A stretch of DNA of 64,000 nucleotides from Maribacter sp. MMG018 (lineage in GTDB: Bacteria > Bacteroidota > Bacteroidia > Flavobacteriales > Flavobacteriaceae), in assembly GCF_018100785.1 (NCBI RefSeq), contig NZ_JAGJEC010000001.1:930001-994000 (forward strand), read 5' to 3'. The translations under genes and the position numbers were made by a program. Positions 8,366 through 17,202 of the stretch are shown here, piece after piece. Positions within the stretch are counted from its first letter, which is position 1. The number at the start of each line of letters is the position of its first letter. Under the pieces are notes generated by a model. That model worked only from the letters and a program-made list of their open reading frames with translations, ran no database searches and had not been told where the DNA came from.

Positions 8366-8806
8366 ATGGCCAAAAAAGGTAGGCACTGGATATGGAATTT
8401 GTTACTGATTATTACGGTAGTCGTATGCGTATCCGTTTTAACGATGCATTATAAAAATTGGATAAAAGTTACTTCGAACAACATTAGGATCTTATCGGGT
8501 TTTTATTCGGAAAATGTGGCCTATACCGAATTGGATAGTGTGGTGTTCGTTGAGAAAATTCCACCTATGATAAGGGTAAACGGTTTTTCGGCACTAGAGA
8601 AGGAAAAAGGTATTTTTAGGGAGTTCAAGGATTCTTTGACCGACAAGAGTATTCATGTTTTTGTGGATAATATTACCCAACCCAAGATAAAACTGGTATA
8701 TAAGGACTCTTTAAAACTGTATTTTAATCTTAAGGACTCGGTAGAAACGGTGAACATGTATGATGCCTTGCAAGAAAAGCTCATGCAAAATGAAAGTCCC
8801 GATTAA
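8366..8806 (+). CDS. Hypothetical protein with one N-terminal membrane helix
   Basis: A 146-residue protein with a transmembrane helix at about residues 9-27 and a mixed alpha/beta extracytoplasmic or cytoplasmic domain. The stretches VTSNNIRILSGFYSENVAYTEL and IHVFVDNITQPKIKLVY have the alternating pattern of a PH-like fold, as in YdbT/PH_2-type bacterial proteins. I do not recognise a specific family. It stands alone between the ZIP gene and the DUF423 gene. Confidence 0.65.
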   Translation: MAKKGRHWIWNLLLIITVVVCVSVLTMHYKNWIKVTSNNIRILSGFYSENVAYTELDSVVFVEKIPPMIRVNGFSALEKEKGIFREFKDSLTDKSIHVFVDNITQPKIKLVYKDSLKLYFNLKDSVETVNMYDALQEKLMQNESPD

Positions 8807-8903
8807 GGTGTTTGTGCTTTAAAAGTGTTGTGACACTTTGTTTTTTTAGAATTTACTCAATAAACCTGTTCCGTTTTATAGATCTTCAGATTTTCATTAT
8901 TCA

Positions 8904-8911
8904 TATATTTG
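8904..8911 (+). promoter_or_regulatory. -7 promoter element of the DUF423 gene
   Basis: TATATTTG matches TAnnTTTG, 12 bases before the ATG at 8924. Confidence 0.45.
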
Positions 8912-8923
8912 AGAAAAAGTTAA

Positions 8924-9310
8924 ATGGTACTTCTTACCCAATTTATAGGTGCACTCTTTGGTCTATTGGCGATTATCTTCGGCGCTTTTGGCGCACATGC
9001 CTTAAAAAAATCTTTTAATGCGGAACAGATTGCTAGTTTCGAAACCGGTGTTAAATATCAAATGTACCATGCATTGGTGCTGCTCATGATCGGTTTTAAC
9101 CTAAATCTAGAAACTTCATTGGAGAAGTATATGGTGTATTGCCTTATAGTGGGCACCTTTCTTTTTTCTTTTAGTATCTACGGTTTGTGTATAAGTGGTG
9201 CCAAGGGTAATAAATGGAGGTTCTTAGGCCCTGTAACCCCTCTTGGTGGGGTGCTCTTGGTTATAGGTTGGGGGTTGTTATTGTATTCGTTTATTAAGAA
9301 TTTTATATAG
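8924..9310 (+). CDS. DUF423-family (YgdD-like) small inner membrane protein
   Basis: A 128-residue protein with four hydrophobic helices. The N-terminal IFGAFGAHALKKSF motif, KYQMYHALVLL in helix 2, and the C-terminal PVTPLGGVLLVIGWGLL are diagnostic of the DUF423/YgdD family. The biochemical role of the family is unknown. It has its own -7 element and no co-directional partner. Confidence 0.85.
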   Translation: MVLLTQFIGALFGLLAIIFGAFGAHALKKSFNAEQIASFETGVKYQMYHALVLLMIGFNLNLETSLEKYMVYCLIVGTFLFSFSIYGLCISGAKGNKWRFLGPVTPLGGVLLVIGWGLLLYSFIKNFI

Positions 9311-9365
9311 TCCACCATACCTACAGCTCGGTATTCTTTTGTTAGGTGTTTTTTAACAACAGAAA

Positions 9366-10886
9366 CTAGTATTCTGGTTGTACCTCTGATTTAAATTCTT
9401 TGATAGCCGTATTTGGAGCCATTATCGTGTAGCCTTCCCAGAATTCCGGGTCATAATCGGGCATGTACTGCGGGAGCACGTCATTTTTTTCTTTAAAGGC
9501 CGAAAATTGACTTTCTTTTATAGGTTCTTCATCAAAAACCACCACTTCGTATTTATTGAGGCCACCAAAAGCGGCATCGATCTTAAGATGCAGTTCGTTT
9601 TGTTTTCTGCGCCCTTTTACATTTTTGTTTTTTTCTATGATCTTAATAGGTCTTTTAAAACCTACCCGGTTCCCTTTGGTGATTTCATAATAGCGTAAAC
9701 TGTATAGTCCGTCATCGCCTTTACCGAAAAGAATACTGCCTTTGGCCAAATATTCATTCAAAGAGACCCCTAAAAGACTAAAGGTTCTAAGGGGTTTTAC
9801 ATTTTCAAAATCCATTTTTACAATGGCAAAGTCATTGGCATCAACGTATAATTTTCCTTTAAAATCTTCAGAACGTTTGGGTTCGAATGCGATAACATAA
9901 AGGGCCTTGTCACCAATATAGGTGAACTCTTCCAAAGACAGATTGTAACGTCTGGGCTTCCATATAATGTTATAATCAGAATCTTCAAAAATGGGAAGAT
10001 TGGCGTATAAATTTCCCAAGGTTCTTTTTTTGTAGTTGGCAAAGAACTTTTTTCTGTTCTTTTCTTCTTCCAAACGCTTGTTTACGGCTGCTACATCGCT
10101 AGAGTCCATCTCTGTTTCAAAAAGGTCTTCCGCATCTACCTTGGTGCCGAATAGACCAGATTTTACCTTAAAATAAGAATCGGTCTTTACATTTTTTTTA
10201 ATGATCTGGTTAAAACGCTTTTCTAAATTGTCGGCATCTAATCGTTTGCTTTTATCATATAGTTCAGAGGCTTTTATAAGGTCTAGTTTTTGTTCGTCCT
10301 TATCGTTGGTTCCATAGAAGTCACCTAGAACTTCGGTATAGTAAGTGTCGCTTTTTGGAATAGAGCGCACTACACTATCTAAAAAGGACCTGTTAAGGGC
10401 GTCGATAGTAGATTCTTTGATTCTATAATCGGTTTTTATGATGTTGTTCTGATATGTTTCCCTTAAAAAGAGTCTTTTTTTTGTAAAACCAAATCGGTAG
10501 TTCTTTAAAAGATTTTCCTCTACAAGACCTATAATTTCTTCTGGTGTGTAGTTTTTGTTCGAAACTATAACTCCGTTAAGTTCAATGGCTTTTGGGCTCA
10601 TCAAAATTCTATTTTCCTTAAATTCATTCAAGGGTTTGGATATGGATTCGTACCCGATACATGAAATAAATAGGGAATCTGTTTCTTTTACCTTTTCGTC
10701 TATCAGAAAAGAAAATCTTCCTTCTTCATTGGTGATAACCCCTTTGTTATTCAATAATACGGTAGCGTAGGGGATAGGTTCTTGCGTAACACTATCCAGT
10801 ATTCTTGAGTTAAGCGTTTGTGAAAAAAGTAAATAAGGGGAACAGGTGGAACACAGAAGAACAAGTATTGTCGAAATTCTTTTCAT
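9366..10886 (-). CDS. Exported protein with N-terminal carboxypeptidase-like regulatory domain
   Basis: A 506-residue protein with a signal peptide (residues 1-23, ending LLFSQ) and a carboxypeptidase-D-like beta-sandwich domain at about 24-110 (SVTQEPIPYATVLLNN, TNEEGRFSF). The rest is a charged region followed by a beta-rich C-terminal half containing GKLYVDANDFAIVKMDFE, which resembles the outer-membrane-linked domain of DUF5686-type proteins. It is a cell-envelope protein of unknown function and appears monocistronic. Confidence 0.65.
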   Translation of the reverse strand: MKRISTILVLLCSTCSPYLLFSQTLNSRILDSVTQEPIPYATVLLNNKGVITNEEGRFSFLIDEKVKETDSLFISCIGYESISKPLNEFKENRILMSPKAIELNGVIVSNKNYTPEEIIGLVEENLLKNYRFGFTKKRLFLRETYQNNIIKTDYRIKESTIDALNRSFLDSVVRSIPKSDTYYTEVLGDFYGTNDKDEQKLDLIKASELYDKSKRLDADNLEKRFNQIIKKNVKTDSYFKVKSGLFGTKVDAEDLFETEMDSSDVAAVNKRLEEEKNRKKFFANYKKRTLGNLYANLPIFEDSDYNIIWKPRRYNLSLEEFTYIGDKALYVIAFEPKRSEDFKGKLYVDANDFAIVKMDFENVKPLRTFSLLGVSLNEYLAKGSILFGKGDDGLYSLRYYEITKGNRVGFKRPIKIIEKNKNVKGRRKQNELHLKIDAAFGGLNKYEVVVFDEEPIKESQFSAFKEKNDVLPQYMPDYDPEFWEGYTIMAPNTAIKEFKSEVQPEY

Positions 10887-11009
10887 AAAACTGGTTGCTT
10901 ATGTACAAACTAAAGTATACCCTAGCACATAACCATGCTCTTTTGCATTTTATTGGGACGCTTTTATTGATTTTTTAACGAAAGTAATTCTAAATCAATG
11001 TGATAAAAA

Positions 11010-11156
11010 TCAACTACATCCGCAACCATCTTGCCCACAAGCTTTTTTACTTGGTTTTTTACTGGTTAAAAAACTAGGGAGAAAGAATTTTTTAACGATA
11101 TAACCTACGGCAATCGCCAAGGTTATATAAACTAATATTTGTTGAAGTAAATCCAT
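11010..11156 (-). CDS. FeoB-associated Cys-rich membrane protein
   Basis: A 48-residue peptide starting with ATG at 11156, two bases after the feoB stop codon. One transmembrane helix (about residues 7-25, ILVYITLAIAVGYIVKKFF) is followed by a Lys-rich linker and a C-terminal CGQDGCGCS with four cysteines including Cys40. Short proteins of exactly this design follow feoB in many Bacteroidota and are named FeoB-associated Cys-rich membrane proteins. It may substitute for FeoC or handle Fe(II), but its function is unproven. A longer in-frame reading overlaps feoB and lacks support. Confidence 0.8.
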   Translation of the reverse strand: MDLLQQILVYITLAIAVGYIVKKFFLPSFLTSKKPSKKACGQDGCGCS

Positions 11157-11158
11157 AT

Positions 11159-13384
11159 CTATTTTAATAATTGATAGGCTATTAAAGCTACAATATAAGC
11201 AAAAAGACTCATGAACACTAGCTGGCCGGCCGGCCATTTCCATGAATTGGTCTCTCTTTTTACAATAGCCAAGGTACTCATACATTGCATTGCGAAAGCG
11301 TAGAACAATAATAACGAGATACCCGATGCCAAGTTAAACAATGGTTCTTTTGTTATAGGGTTTACTTCTGCCGCCATTCTGTGCTTTATGGTTTCCTCCT
11401 CATCGTTTCCAACACTGTAAATGGTAGCGAGGGTACCTACGAACACCTCTCTTGCGGCAAAGGACGTTAATACCGCGATGCCTATTTTCCAATCATATCC
11501 CAAAGGCCTTACCACAGGTTCTATAGCTTTGCCCATGATGCCCATGTAAGAATGTTTTAGTTTGTAGCTGGCAATTTCTTGGTTCAGGGCTCTTTCTTCT
11601 AAAATAGCGGTATGAAGGGCTATGGAGTCTTGGTATGCCTGGTCAGATTCTTTTAGTCCCGTTGTGGGTAAAGTAGCTTTGTATTCCGCTATTTTGTTTT
11701 CGATATAAGATTCGCTGTAGGTGTTAAAGCCTTCTGCTTCGATTCTTTTGGTGACAATGGTCTCGGCGTTCTTAAAATCATCAGAATGCCCATTTGATCC
11801 TAAAAACCATAGAATAATAGAGATGGCCAAGATGATTTTACCGGCTCCAAAAACAAAACTCTTTGTTTTTTCCAGTACGGTATAAGCTACGTTTTTGAGA
11901 AGGGGCAATTTGTAATTCGGCAACTCTATAACGAAGAAGGTCCTGCTCTTTATTTTCAATATCTTATTAAGGACCATCGCAGATAGAATGGCGACACCAA
12001 AGCCAAGTAGGTATAGTAGCATTAAGGTAAGTGCCTTATAACTTAAACCCAGTACGTTTCCTTCGGGAATTACCAGGGCAATTATTATCAAGTATACCGG
12101 TAACCTGGCAGAACATGTGGTAAAAGGTGTTACCAGAATGGTGATTAATCTTTCTTTCCAATTTTCTATGGTTCTGGTCGCCATAACGGCAGGTATGGCG
12201 CATGCGGTACCCGAGATTAAGGGTACTACACTTTTTCCGCTGAGACCGAACGGACGCATTATTTTATCCATTAAGAATACCACGCGACTCATATAGCCGG
12301 TTTCTTCCAGTAAGGAAATGAACAGGAACAAAAATGCTATTTGGGGGATAAAGATGACGATCCCGCCAATACCGGCCAAGATACCTTCTGCGATCAAATT
12401 GGTGAATGCCCCGGATGGCAAGGTGTCCTTTACCCATTCGGTGGCAGAGGCAAAGAAGCCGTCTATCAGGTCCATGGGGTACTCGCTCCATCCATAAATA
12501 GCTTGAAAGATGGTAAGCAGAATTACAAAGAAAATGAGATAACCAAAGATCTTATGGGTCAAGATCTTGTCTAAGGTAGCCCTAAATCCTTTTGCGGCGT
12601 TAACATCTATCTTGTATGTTTCCTTAAGAATACCGTTGATAAATTGGTATCTAAGTATGGTTTCTTTTTGCTGTAACCTTTTCAGCTCCGATTTTGATTT
12701 TGTTGCAAAAGAGGATGTATCCGGAATCAGGTTTTTCTGAATCGGCATAAAGTTTACATCTTGTGTAATTACCAACCATAGTTTGTATACATCTTCTTTT
12801 GGGAAAGCGTTTTTTAATCTTTCAAAATAATCGGGCGCTATGGCGGTAGTATCTACATTCGGAACTTTAGAAATGTTTTTGTAATCGGCAATTAATTCTT
12901 TTAACCTGTCAATGCCCGTTCCTTTGCGGGTACTTACCAGGGCCACTTTGGCATTAAGCTTCTTTTCTAAAAGCTCAATGTCTATGCTAATACCTTTACG
13001 AGACATGCGATCTGCCATGTTAATGACCAGGATCGCAGGTATTTTTAAATCTTTTATCTGCGTAAATAAAAGTAGATTTCTCTTTAGGTTTTCAACATCG
13101 GACACGACCAAGGCCACGTCCGGATGGTCTTTATCGTTTTTGTTAAGAAGTAGTTCTACCGCTACACTTTCGTCCAAAGAAGTCGTATTAAGGCTATAAG
13201 TTCCCGGTAGGTCGATAATATGCGCCTTTACCCCCCTTGGTAATTTACAGATACCTTCTTTTTTTTCAACGGTAATACCAGGGTAGTTTCCTACTTTTTG
13301 ATTGAGCCCGGTGAGTTGATTAAATACAGAGGTTTTACCAGTGTTCGGGTTTCCGATAAGGGCCACATTGATTTGTTTGCTCAT
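11159..13384 (-). CDS. feoB: Ferrous iron transport protein B
   Basis: A 741-residue inner membrane Fe(II) transporter with an N-terminal GTPase. G1 GNPNTGKTS is at residues 11-19, G3 DLPG at 58-61 and G4 NMAD at 122-125. Two Gate-type membrane halves follow, with the conserved cysteine segments SGTACAIPAVMATRT and TPFTTCSARLPVY, and the C-terminal FAAREVFVGTLATIYS. All key residues are present and length is normal. Its start overlaps the feoA stop (ATGA), and the Cys-rich partner follows after 2 bases, so feoA-feoB-partner form one operon on the minus strand. Confidence 0.95.
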   Translation of the reverse strand: MSKQINVALIGNPNTGKTSVFNQLTGLNQKVGNYPGITVEKKEGICKLPRGVKAHIIDLPGTYSLNTTSLDESVAVELLLNKNDKDHPDVALVVSDVENLKRNLLLFTQIKDLKIPAILVINMADRMSRKGISIDIELLEKKLNAKVALVSTRKGTGIDRLKELIADYKNISKVPNVDTTAIAPDYFERLKNAFPKEDVYKLWLVITQDVNFMPIQKNLIPDTSSFATKSKSELKRLQQKETILRYQFINGILKETYKIDVNAAKGFRATLDKILTHKIFGYLIFFVILLTIFQAIYGWSEYPMDLIDGFFASATEWVKDTLPSGAFTNLIAEGILAGIGGIVIFIPQIAFLFLFISLLEETGYMSRVVFLMDKIMRPFGLSGKSVVPLISGTACAIPAVMATRTIENWKERLITILVTPFTTCSARLPVYLIIIALVIPEGNVLGLSYKALTLMLLYLLGFGVAILSAMVLNKILKIKSRTFFVIELPNYKLPLLKNVAYTVLEKTKSFVFGAGKIILAISIILWFLGSNGHSDDFKNAETIVTKRIEAEGFNTYSESYIENKIAEYKATLPTTGLKESDQAYQDSIALHTAILEERALNQEIASYKLKHSYMGIMGKAIEPVVRPLGYDWKIGIAVLTSFAAREVFVGTLATIYSVGNDEEETIKHRMAAEVNPITKEPLFNLASGISLLLFYAFAMQCMSTLAIVKRETNSWKWPAGQLVFMSLFAYIVALIAYQLLK

Positions 13385-13629
13385 AACACAACATCTTCTT
13401 CTTCAACAATATCCAATGCGATCTGTTCGGCCATAGAACGTCTTATGGCAATATGCGAACCATTAACATTTATGTATATTGGATCTTTTAAGGGGGCTAC
13501 TTGTACAAGTTCTATTACATTGCCCGGAAGACAACCTAATTCCAATAACTTTATAGGTAGTAAGTTTTCGGTAAACTCTTTGATAATGCCCTTTTGGCCC
13601 CGTTTTAAATCTGCGACAGTAGTTTCCAA
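13381..13629 (-). CDS. feoA: Ferrous iron transport protein A
   Basis: An 82-residue SH3-like protein (ADLKRGQKGIIKEF, then LLELGCLPGNVIELVQVAPLKDPI) that supports FeoB. The reading frame opens at a TTG at 13629 and an in-frame TAA lies two codons upstream, so TTG appears to be the true start; no in-frame ATG exists near it. It overlaps feoB by 4 bases. Reverse-strand TATTTTTG (13657-13664) is a possible -7 element, and a single TTTAGA half-site (13636-13641) like that of the DtxR palindrome at 6658 lies just before the start, hinting at iron control. Confidence 0.88.
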   Translation of the reverse strand: METTVADLKRGQKGIIKEFTENLLPIKLLELGCLPGNVIELVQVAPLKDPIYINVNGSHIAIRRSMAEQIALDIVEEEDVVL

Positions 13630-13740
13630 TCTTTATTTAGATTCATTATAAGTAATCAAAAATAACTCAAATATTTCAATTAAAAGAATTAAAGAAAGTT
13701 AATTTAAATAGGAGCTATAGGCTTACCGAATTAGTAAATA

Positions 13741-14409
13741 CTATTCCTTATAACTAGCTTTCAGAATTTCTAGATCACTTAGTAATTTTTGTATTTCTTC
13801 TTCTTTGGTGCCGTCATAAAAGCCCCTTATTCTTTTTTCTTTATCTACCAGGATAAAATTTTCTGTATGGATCATATCAAAAGGACCTCCGTCACCGTCC
13901 GTTTTGACCGCCAAGTACGATTTTCTAGCCAATTCATAGATTTGTTTCTTGTCTCCCGTCACCAAGTTCCATTTTGTATCGTCCACACCTTTTTCCAGGG
14001 CATATTTTTTTAACTGTGCCACAGAGTCTATCTGTGGGGTTACCGAATGCGATAGCAATAGCACGTCATCTCCTACCTTGTCTTGTATAGAGGCCATGTT
14101 CTTTGTCATTATAGGGCAAATGGTAGGGCAGGTGGTAAAGAAAAAATCCGCGATATATATTTTACCTTCATAATCGGCCTGTGTAATGGTTTTTCCGTTT
14201 TGGTTGGTAAGTGAAAAGTCGGCGATGGTGTGGTATTTTCGTATATGTTGAATCTCTTCGGCCACCAATTCGCTATTTACCATGGCCGGGGAGTATATGG
14301 GTAGTATTTTTTTTGGCGTTAAGGCATTATAAAAAAGATACACGACCACTGATGAAATTAGTAACAGGACAAGACCAAAAATCTTATATCCACTGAAGAA
14401 AGAGCGCAT
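13741..14409 (-). CDS. SCO1/SenC-family copper chaperone
   Basis: A 222-residue protein anchored by a transmembrane helix (residues 8-27) with a periplasmic thioredoxin-like domain. The copper-binding Cys94 and Cys98 lie in TTCPTICP, and the partner His is in MIHTENFILVD near the C-terminus. SCO proteins deliver Cu to the CuA site of cytochrome c oxidase. It is monocistronic here, with a -7 element at 14424-14431. Confidence 0.88.
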   Translation of the reverse strand: MRSFFSGYKIFGLVLLLISSVVVYLFYNALTPKKILPIYSPAMVNSELVAEEIQHIRKYHTIADFSLTNQNGKTITQADYEGKIYIADFFFTTCPTICPIMTKNMASIQDKVGDDVLLLSHSVTPQIDSVAQLKKYALEKGVDDTKWNLVTGDKKQIYELARKSYLAVKTDGDGGPFDMIHTENFILVDKEKRIRGFYDGTKEEEIQKLLSDLEILKASYKE

Positions 14410-14423
14410 ATTTATTTTTTTGA

Positions 14424-14431
14424 CAAAGGTA
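14424..14431 (-). promoter_or_regulatory. -7 promoter element of the SCO1 gene
   Basis: Reverse-strand TACCTTTG matches TAnnTTTG, 14 bases before the ATG at 14409. Confidence 0.45.
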
Positions 14432-14538
14432 CATTAGCTTTGTGAAGGTTTCAAGCATATTAGGGCATATACGTGCCAAAATATTCTTAAAATAGTATGG
14501 GTGCAACGAGTTTCTTTTTTTAAGACCTTGTAAAAATG

Positions 14539-14546
14539 TACTTTTG
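14539..14546 (+). promoter_or_regulatory. -7 promoter element of rseP
   Basis: TACTTTTG matches TAnnTTTG, 26 bases before the ATG at 14573. The -33 element is not clear. Confidence 0.45.
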
Positions 14547-14572
14547 TCAGATTTAAATTTTAGAGAACGCTA

Positions 14573-15928
14573 ATGAGTCCCATTTTAATTAAGACTATTC
14601 AATTTTTTTTAAGCCTTTCATTATTAATAGTGCTTCATGAGCTTGGGCATTTTATCCCTGCAAAATTATTTAAGACCCGGGTAGAGAAATTTTACTTGTT
14701 TTTTGATGTGAAATTCTCTCTTTTCAAAAAGAAAATCGGCGAGACCGTATACGGTATCGGTTGGTTGCCTTTGGGCGGATACGTTAAGATCGCGGGTATG
14801 ATTGATGAAAGCATGGATACCGAAGCCATGAAAGAGGAGCCCAAACCTTGGGAGTTTAGAAGCAAACCTGCATGGCAACGATTGATCATAATGCTGGGCG
14901 GGGTAACCGTTAACTTTATCTTGGCGGTGATTATCTATATAGGTTTGGCCTATGCGTACGGAGATCAGTTTATAGCCAACGATAGTTTAAAAGACGGTGT
15001 TTATGTGAACGAAACCGAAATAGGCGATAAAGTAGGTATAAAGACCGGCGATAAAATTTTGGCCGTAGATGGTGAGCCTGTAGAGGACTTTAATAAGATT
15101 TTTATAGAGCTGGTGAACGGAAGCAATTTTACCATAGAGCGTGATGGTGAGATCATAGAAAAAGAAATACCGGTAGACTTTATTGCGACCTTGTTGGAAG
15201 ATGAGGATAAAATTAGGTTTTTAAGTCCGCGATATCCATTTGTTGTTGGTTCTATACCTGAAGAATCCTCGAATAAAGATTCGGGCTTACAGGTAAAAGA
15301 CGAAATCGTAGCTATTGGTGGCGACTCTTTTACTTATTTTGATGAGGCAAAGGAGATTCTTCAAAAATATAAAGGTCAAAAAGTAGACCTGTCGGTAAAA
15401 AGGGAAGGTAGTGGTCAAATACAGATTCCTGTTGTTATAAGTGATTCAGCAACCATAGGTGTAGGTCTTGGGGGCTTAAGTTTTGCGGATCTTGAAGACA
15501 GGGGAGTGCTGAAAATTAAAACGAATACCTATTCGTTTGTAGAATCTATACCTGCAGGTATAGATAAAGGGGTAAGTACCCTTAGTGGCTATGTAAAGCA
15601 AATGAAGAAAATCTTCAACCCGTCTACGGGAGCTTATAAGGGAGTAGGAGGTTTTGCGGCTATCGGAGGTTTGTTTCCCAGCGGATGGGACTGGCCCGCT
15701 TTTTGGAATGCAACCGCGTTTATATCTATTATTCTGGCATTTATGAACATACTGCCCATACCTGCATTGGACGGTGGACACGTGATGTTTCTGTTGTATG
15801 AAATGATTACCGGAAGAAAGCCGAGCGACAAGTTTTTAGAGTACGCTCAAATGATAGGGTTCTTCTTGTTGATAGCATTGTTGCTATTTGCAAATGGTAA
15901 TGATTTATATAAATGGTTATTTAAATAG
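14573..15928 (+). CDS. rseP: RIP metalloprotease RseP (site-2 protease)
   Basis: A 451-residue inner membrane zinc protease. The zinc site HELGH lies at residues 22-26 in the first helix, and the second motif NILPIPALDGGH lies in a late helix near residue 400. Two PDZ domains fill the periplasmic loop (about 130-300; GIKTGDKILAVDGEPV and GLQVKDEIVAIGGDSF). RseP cleaves transmembrane anti-sigma factors and signal peptide remnants. Length and all motifs are normal. It is followed directly by tRNA-Asn, which has its own promoter. Confidence 0.93.
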   Translation: MSPILIKTIQFFLSLSLLIVLHELGHFIPAKLFKTRVEKFYLFFDVKFSLFKKKIGETVYGIGWLPLGGYVKIAGMIDESMDTEAMKEEPKPWEFRSKPAWQRLIIMLGGVTVNFILAVIIYIGLAYAYGDQFIANDSLKDGVYVNETEIGDKVGIKTGDKILAVDGEPVEDFNKIFIELVNGSNFTIERDGEIIEKEIPVDFIATLLEDEDKIRFLSPRYPFVVGSIPEESSNKDSGLQVKDEIVAIGGDSFTYFDEAKEILQKYKGQKVDLSVKREGSGQIQIPVVISDSATIGVGLGGLSFADLEDRGVLKIKTNTYSFVESIPAGIDKGVSTLSGYVKQMKKIFNPSTGAYKGVGGFAAIGGLFPSGWDWPAFWNATAFISIILAFMNILPIPALDGGHVMFLLYEMITGRKPSDKFLEYAQMIGFFLLIALLLFANGNDLYKWLFK

Positions 15929-15945
15929 AAAAACATCTTTTTTTG

Positions 15946-15976
15946 TTTGGGAGATTTTAAAAAACATTTATATTTG
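15946..15976 (+). promoter_or_regulatory. Promoter of tRNA-Asn
   Basis: TTTG (15946-15949) and TATATTTG (15969-15976) are 19 bases apart, an exact Bacteroidota promoter layout, about 33 bases before the tRNA 5' end. Confidence 0.7.
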
Positions 15977-16008
15977 CACCCGCTTTAAAGGATTAAAGTA
16001 AGGTATTT

Positions 16009-16082
16009 TCCTCCTTAGCTCAGTTGGTTAGAGCATCTGACTGTTAATCAGAGGGTCCTTGGTTCGAGCCCAAGAGGAGGAG
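16009..16082 (+). tRNA. tRNA-Asn (anticodon GTT)
   Basis: All four arms fold: acceptor TCCTCCT (16009-16015) with AGGAGGA (16075-16081), D stem GCTC/GAGC, anticodon stem TCTGA/TCAGA around CTGTTAA with anticodon GTT at 16043-16045, and T stem CTTGG/CCAAG around TTCGAGC. The discriminator is G16082 and CCA is not encoded. It decodes AAC/AAU. Confidence 0.97.
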
Positions 16083-16090
16083 CAAAAAAG

Positions 16091-16123
16091 AAATCCAATC
16101 TAATTTATTAGGTTGGATTTTTT
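16091..16123 (+). terminator. Intrinsic terminator after tRNA-Asn
   Basis: A stem of about 13 pairs (AAATCCAATCTAA with TTAGGTTGGATTT, one G-T pair) with a short loop is followed by a T run ending near 16123. Confidence 0.75.
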
Positions 16124-16434
16124 GTTTTAGGTCAAGTATCATAGGGCCTTGCAAGTTTTTTAGGTAATTTATTGTTGTAGTCAATAACCGTAATTGTCTT
16201 TTTAATTTTAATGGAAGCAAGAGGCATATTTTTAAAAAGACCAATTTCTTTTCTTATTTTTTGGTGCTTGGGGTTTGGTTACTCTGTTTAATGAAAATAG
16301 ACAATTTTTTAATTAACATTTTATCCTCCATTCTTGTTGTAATGGTGTTATTGTGATAATTAAAAAAATAATGATAATCGTTAATTTTTAATTGTATTTC
16401 GTTATTTTCGATGTTGTTAATTAAATACTTGTTT
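16124..16434. other. AT-rich intergenic region with no supported gene
   Basis: Between the tRNA terminator and the next gene I see only A/T-rich sequence. A 26-codon frame from an ATG at 16211 has no supporting context. TATTTTCG at 16403-16410 is one mismatch from the -7 consensus and may start transcription of the following gene. Confidence 0.5.
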
Positions 16435-16941
16435 ATGACAGCGATTAAGCATGTGCTAGCAGCATTCTTATTGGTCTTTATTTTAGTTCTATTAGGTTAT
16501 TATATAAGACCAGAAAATCCGGTGGTAATTATTATCTGTTTTGTAATCATTGGGTTTTTTGTTTTCAATTTGACGATTAGAAAGTCACTTGCTTATAGAA
16601 GGTATTTTGAAAGTAAATACAATCTATTTACCTCAAAGGTGAGATCTGAGAAAGTTTTTGATATCCCTGAACATCTCATGTTCGAAAAAATAATTGAGGT
16701 TATCGATAACTCTGAATTTAAATTGATTGAAGCTGATAGGGGGGCATATGAAATTTTGGCCATTACGAGGATGACATTGATGTCTTGGGGAGAGAATCTT
16801 TATATAGATTTTGAAACCAAAGGGGGCAAAACAATAATGAAATGTTGTTCGGTGACTTTCTTTCAGATATATTCTTGGGGTAAAAATGAAAGGAATTGGG
16901 ATGTTCTTTTAAATAAAATTGAGAGCTCGTTAACGATATAA
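16435..16941 (+). CDS. Hypothetical membrane protein with two N-terminal helices
   Basis: A 168-residue protein with two transmembrane helices (about residues 5-24 and 29-48 from the chosen start) and a C-terminal soluble domain of about 110 residues (FDIPEHLMFEKIIEVIDNSEF ... ETKGGKTIMKC). I do not recognise the family. An upstream ATG at 16411 is possible, but a near-consensus -7 element ends at 16410, so the second ATG, preceded by A-rich sequence, is preferred. It is followed after 8 bases by a small Cro-like regulator, so the two may work together. Confidence 0.55.
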   Translation: MTAIKHVLAAFLLVFILVLLGYYIRPENPVVIIICFVIIGFFVFNLTIRKSLAYRRYFESKYNLFTSKVRSEKVFDIPEHLMFEKIIEVIDNSEFKLIEADRGAYEILAITRMTLMSWGENLYIDFETKGGKTIMKCCSVTFFQIYSWGKNERNWDVLLNKIESSLTI

Positions 16942-16949
16942 ATTGGGGT

Positions 16950-17153
16950 ATGGCAATTATAGTGAACTTGGATGTGGTATTGGCGAAAAGGAAAATGAAA
17001 TTAAAAGAACTGTCTGAAAAGGTAGGCGTGTCTACGGTTAACTTATCTATTTTGAAGCAGGGGAAAGGTAAGGCAATTCGTTTTTCGACCTTAGATTCTA
17101 TTTGTTCAGCTTTGGATTGCCAACCTGGGGATATTTTAGAGTATGTTGAATAG
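16950..17153 (+). CDS. Small XRE/Cro-family helix-turn-helix regulator
   Basis: A 67-residue single-domain DNA-binding protein: the HTH runs KLKELSEKVGVSTVNLSILKQG (about residues 19-40), and CSALDCQPGDILEY at the end is diagnostic of the YozG-like Cro/CI subfamily. Such genes often sit beside a small membrane protein, as here (8-base gap to the gene before). The target is unknown. Confidence 0.82.
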   Translation: MAIIVNLDVVLAKRKMKLKELSEKVGVSTVNLSILKQGKGKAIRFSTLDSICSALDCQPGDILEYVE

Positions 17154-17202
17154 ATTATACCACATACGACGGTTATGCTGTCTAAATGTTAAACACTATT
17201 GT

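Noticed and set aside
11010-11285. A 91-codon reading of the small FeoB-linked gene overlapping feoB
   Set aside because: The ATG at 11156 gives the known 48-residue design; the extension only re-reads the feoB 3' end in another frame.
16211-16291. A 26-codon frame after the tRNA terminator
   Set aside because: No promoter, partner or recognisable sequence; consistent with chance in AT-rich DNA.
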